Assembly: GCA_003693705.1 (NCBI GenBank)
Contig: RBZT01000971.1
Span: 2,117 to 60,812, forward strand
Direction of reading: 5' to 3'
DNA: 58,696 bases
Source of the DNA: Polymyxa betae
Taxonomy: Eukaryota; Endomyxa; Phytomyxea; Plasmodiophorida; Plasmodiophoridae
The notes beneath the pieces are model-generated. The model made no database searches. It had not been told where the DNA came from and saw nothing but the letters and a program-made list of their open reading frames with translations. Made by a program: the position numbers and the translations under genes. Shown one piece after another: positions 57,001-58,696 of the stretch (positions are counted from its first letter, which is position 1; each line of letters starts with the position of its first letter).

Positions 57001-57660
57001 GCATCGTATTCCATAGTACGAGATTGACAGCTGAACCTCCAGATTGAGCAGGAACAGTCAATACAAAACTTTCTGATAAGCCCAAACTGTATTTGGGTGT
57101 CAATGGTGTTTGTGTAAACGGGTCGTACTTATTCCAGTTAGGCCAGTAATTCTTCGTACTCGATACCACAGTCATGTTATTACCTCCAAGTTGAAACATT
57201 GGACTGTAAGTGTTCGCAAACGTATTATCCCATAAAGTAAAGTATCGACCGCTGATGGTTATCGTATCCGTTCCATCATTGAGTAACCCACTGGATTTAC
57301 TAATGCTAAACAATATAAACATTAGTATGAAGCCATGAATCAGCAAGGAAATACGAACGTGAGCAAAGTCGGCTTCATGCAATCTTGATAAAAACTCGAA
57401 TGACAATCCCCAAAAATCTGACATTGCAGACCACATGCGTATGCATCCCATCGATTGATTGCACAATTATTCCAGGAGAAAGTCTTTCCATTAGTTGTTC
57501 CAGATGATTGTGTAGTACAATACGATGCAGGGCCAAAATTTTCACATAGTGAGGCGCAAGTTCCAGCTTCAGCTAGATGATTGAAACTAATCAGTATAAT
57601 TACTGCAACTAATAATGATAATGGCCTTCCATTCGTAACAAATGCACGAATGCTTGCCAT
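45053..57660 (-). CDS. Giant IPT/TIG and GCC2/GCC3 multi-pass membrane protein, copy 2
   Basis: The ATG at 57660 gives a signal peptide (MASIRAFVTNGRPLSLLVAV...) and a cysteine-rich N-terminus (CASLCENFGPASYC, ACGLQCQIFGDCHSSFYQDC) that resembles the somatomedin-B-like module of copy 1. About 20 IPT/TIG domains follow (PPTITSLSPSVM, TPAISSVWLSSG, PPTLTSISPSSG, GPTITAISASSY), then a GCC2/GCC3 array (51600-46850), a juxtamembrane CAICNPGYYGTLRGDCNVC, and the same membrane module (LRVRPYIRKGDDRLHLFAQV-like VRPYIRKGDDRLHLFAQ near 45420). The cytoplasmic tail ends FYKLPNENDL. About 25 or more short introns, roughly one every 250-300 bases in the 3' half, separate the exons. Length is of the order of 3,700 residues. 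Same proposed surface-receptor role as copy 1; exon edges are approximate. Confidence 0.86.
46850..51600 (-). repeat. GCC2/GCC3 cysteine-repeat array of giant gene 2
   Basis: Repeated units of about 24 residues with C..C..G.Y/F....G...C..C spacing, for example CPAGTFTDAVGAASCKSC and CPPGTASAGSNAAVCSTC. Unlike copy 1, introns of 33-80 bases cut the array nearly every three or four repeats (for example near 47608, 47940, 48200, 48560, 49350 and 50610). Confidence 0.85.
49896..49913 (-). repeat. Short 7-base telomere-like tandem in an intron
   Basis: The plus strand reads GACCCTAGACCCTAGACCCC: about two and a half copies of CCCTAGA (TCTAGGG on the gene strand). It lies in or at the edge of an intron of giant gene 2. 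It is one base away from the TTTAGGG-type motif seen in giant gene 1. Confidence 0.5.
51601..57300 (-). repeat. IPT/TIG domain array of giant gene 2
   Basis: About 20 TIG domains, carried mainly in four long exons (57300-56525, 56468-55452, 55389-53740, 53670-52160) and one more to 51600. Individual openings are APTVSAITYPSS, SPTITSVNPASI, APSITTLTPTSG, APIVNNVSPTLF and QPVISSYSGLTS. The N-glycosylation-like NHT/NNT motif recurs after the cysteine in many domains of both copies. Confidence 0.85.
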
Positions 57661-57701
57661 GGGCAAGGGGCGTTCGGCGCTAGGGGTTGTACTGCTTCTC
57701 T

Positions 57702-57713
57702 ACCCTATAGGGT
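57702..57713. promoter_or_regulatory. 12-base palindrome upstream of giant gene 2
   Basis: ACCCTATAGGGT is a perfect palindrome about 45 bases upstream of the start codon at 57660. It contains both orientations of a CCCTA/TAGGG core, the same core as the telo-box-like tract before giant gene 1. A dimeric factor site is conceivable; this is inference. Confidence 0.35.
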
Positions 57714-57930
57714 GAAAGCTGTGGAACTGGATGTTGATGATTGGCAGCTGTTCAAAGATGCTGAAATCAGTACGTCGTCACACAGATTTTAATTTTATTC
57801 CTTGATATCGCTTTCCAAAGATGACCACAAGCAAGCATGGCACATCCGTAGTTTTGATATAGAATTTAGACAAAGCGGAATTCATATCCTATAAGCTATC
57901 AGCAAACTGCACTGGCTACTATATTGCAGC

Positions 57931-58536
57931 ATTAGAGCATCTCCACCGCGTGGGGTCTATTCTAAGGTCTATTCGAGATTTTCTGCGCCACGGAGTTAAA
58001 ATAGACCAGCTTTATATAGATCGCCACACCGCTCCCAATCGCCCGCGATCTATTGTACGTTCAAATATACAAATGGATCCGATAATCGGGTAATGGTTTG
58101 AACAAGAACGACGTGATAATAGAGTGGATGATGATCTGGTTGAGGCCCGGATGTTCTTCAGGAACACAGACGTGATTTTGAAGACGGGTTCCAGCGAATC
58201 TTCAAGATTATTGCGCAGAGAATCCTGTTTATAGAACAAAAGTGTTTCGGAGACGTTTCGCTATGCTTGGTGAGCGTTTTTTTAGAAAAATGGATGGTGT
58301 TAGGACCCAGAACTCTTGGCTCAAAAAAAACAACCAACAAAAATACAGTCGAGAAGAATTGAACTCCCGTCATGTCGCTCACGCAACTCCGTAGACCTTC
58401 GAATAGCCAGCGGTCTATTTCCTGCAAAAATAGACCGGTCTATTTAATAGATAGACTATAGACCCGCGGTGGGGCATTCCGTGACGGGTCTATATTCATT
58501 AGACCTCGGAATAGACCCGCGGTGGAGATGCTCTAA
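57931..58536. mobile_element. Non-autonomous inverted-repeat element
   Basis: The 20-base sequence ATTAGAGCATCTCCACCGCG at 57931-57950 is repeated in reverse complement at 58517-58536. The inverted similarity continues inward with GGTCTATTC-type motifs after a small gap. Inside, GGTCTATT/AATAGACC motifs recur many times in both orientations near each end. If the element begins at GAGCATCTCC, it is flanked by TA on both sides. A central plus-strand fragment (near 58090-58260: DDDLVEARMFFRNT, then in another frame FEDGFQRIFKIIAQRIL) looks like a decayed transposase piece, perhaps of Harbinger type. The element stands about 270 bases upstream of giant gene 2. Confidence 0.72.
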
Positions 58537-58696
58537 TCTGGCCCAAATGGCCTAAAAATGGCCTAACGCCAGTTCAATGCACGATTGCAGATTGGTTGAC
58601 AATTTTTTGATATGATGATCTAGCATTGACATTAATTGAGAATACACCTAAAATTTGAACACTTTATTCATCTGTAGGGTTTTCTAGATAGTTGAT
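58537..58696. other. Right-edge flank, nothing recognised
   Basis: 160 AT-rich bases with a small TGGCCCAAATGGCCTAAAAATGGCC tract of repeated GGCC motifs near 58540-58565. No gene or repeat boundary is supported. Confidence 0.4.

Overview
The window is nuclear DNA of a eukaryote. Genes are split by many short GT-AG introns, mostly about 47 to 55 bases, the stop codons are the standard three, and genes are packed tightly on both strands. A secreted protein of a type I know from fungi, together with a TMEM117 relative, a G3BP relative, an AMPK-gamma-like CBS protein and giant TIG/GCC2-GCC3 membrane proteins, suggests an opisthokont, perhaps an early-diverging (zoosporic) fungus or a close protist relative. 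That placement is an inference. I saw no rRNA, tRNA or CRISPR array by eye.

Positions 1 to about 10,490 are a graveyard of mobile elements. It holds two Ty3-like LTR-retroelement remnants (270-905 and 4330-5946, minus strand), a third element starting at the left edge, a decayed hAT transposase (1055-2526), a decayed pogo/Tc5-type transposase (2825-4101), a PIF/Harbinger-like MITE with perfect 19-base inverted ends and a TAA duplication (7046-7371), and a defective Mutator-like element (7378-10477). The Mutator-like element has roughly 82-base inverted ends, a perfect 9-base target duplication, a transposase lacking most of its DDE domain, and an SR-type RS-repeat sequence as cargo. Its target duplication includes the last three bases of the MITE, so the order of insertion can be read.

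Positions 10,679 to 26,580 are a dense housekeeping region: MYG1-type exonuclease (+), four-CBS protein (+), a single-pass membrane protein (-), a WD40 protein (+), an RRM protein of the RBM24/38 type (-), two small single-pass membrane proteins (+), a TMEM117 homologue (+), a G3BP-like NTF2/RRM protein (+), a mitochondrial EndoG/NUC1 nuclease (+), a cytochrome P450 (+) and a glycosyltransferase-like type II membrane protein (-). Some neighbours are separated by only 15 to 35 bases.

Positions 27,034 to 57,660 hold two giant paralogous genes on the minus strand, each about 12 kb. Each encodes a signal peptide, a cysteine-rich somatomedin-B-like N-terminus, about 20 IPT/TIG domains, a long array of GCC2/GCC3 (ephrin-receptor-like) cysteine repeats, a multi-pass membrane module and a short cytoplasmic tail. 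Between them lie a secreted protein with a K/Q/A/P tail and a HECT-type E3 ubiquitin ligase that carries two RanBP2 zinc fingers and a degenerate protein-kinase domain. The giant pair looks like cell-surface adhesion or recognition receptors. The two copies differ strongly in intron number and base composition. The right edge (57,931-58,536) carries a non-autonomous inverted-repeat element upstream of the second giant gene.
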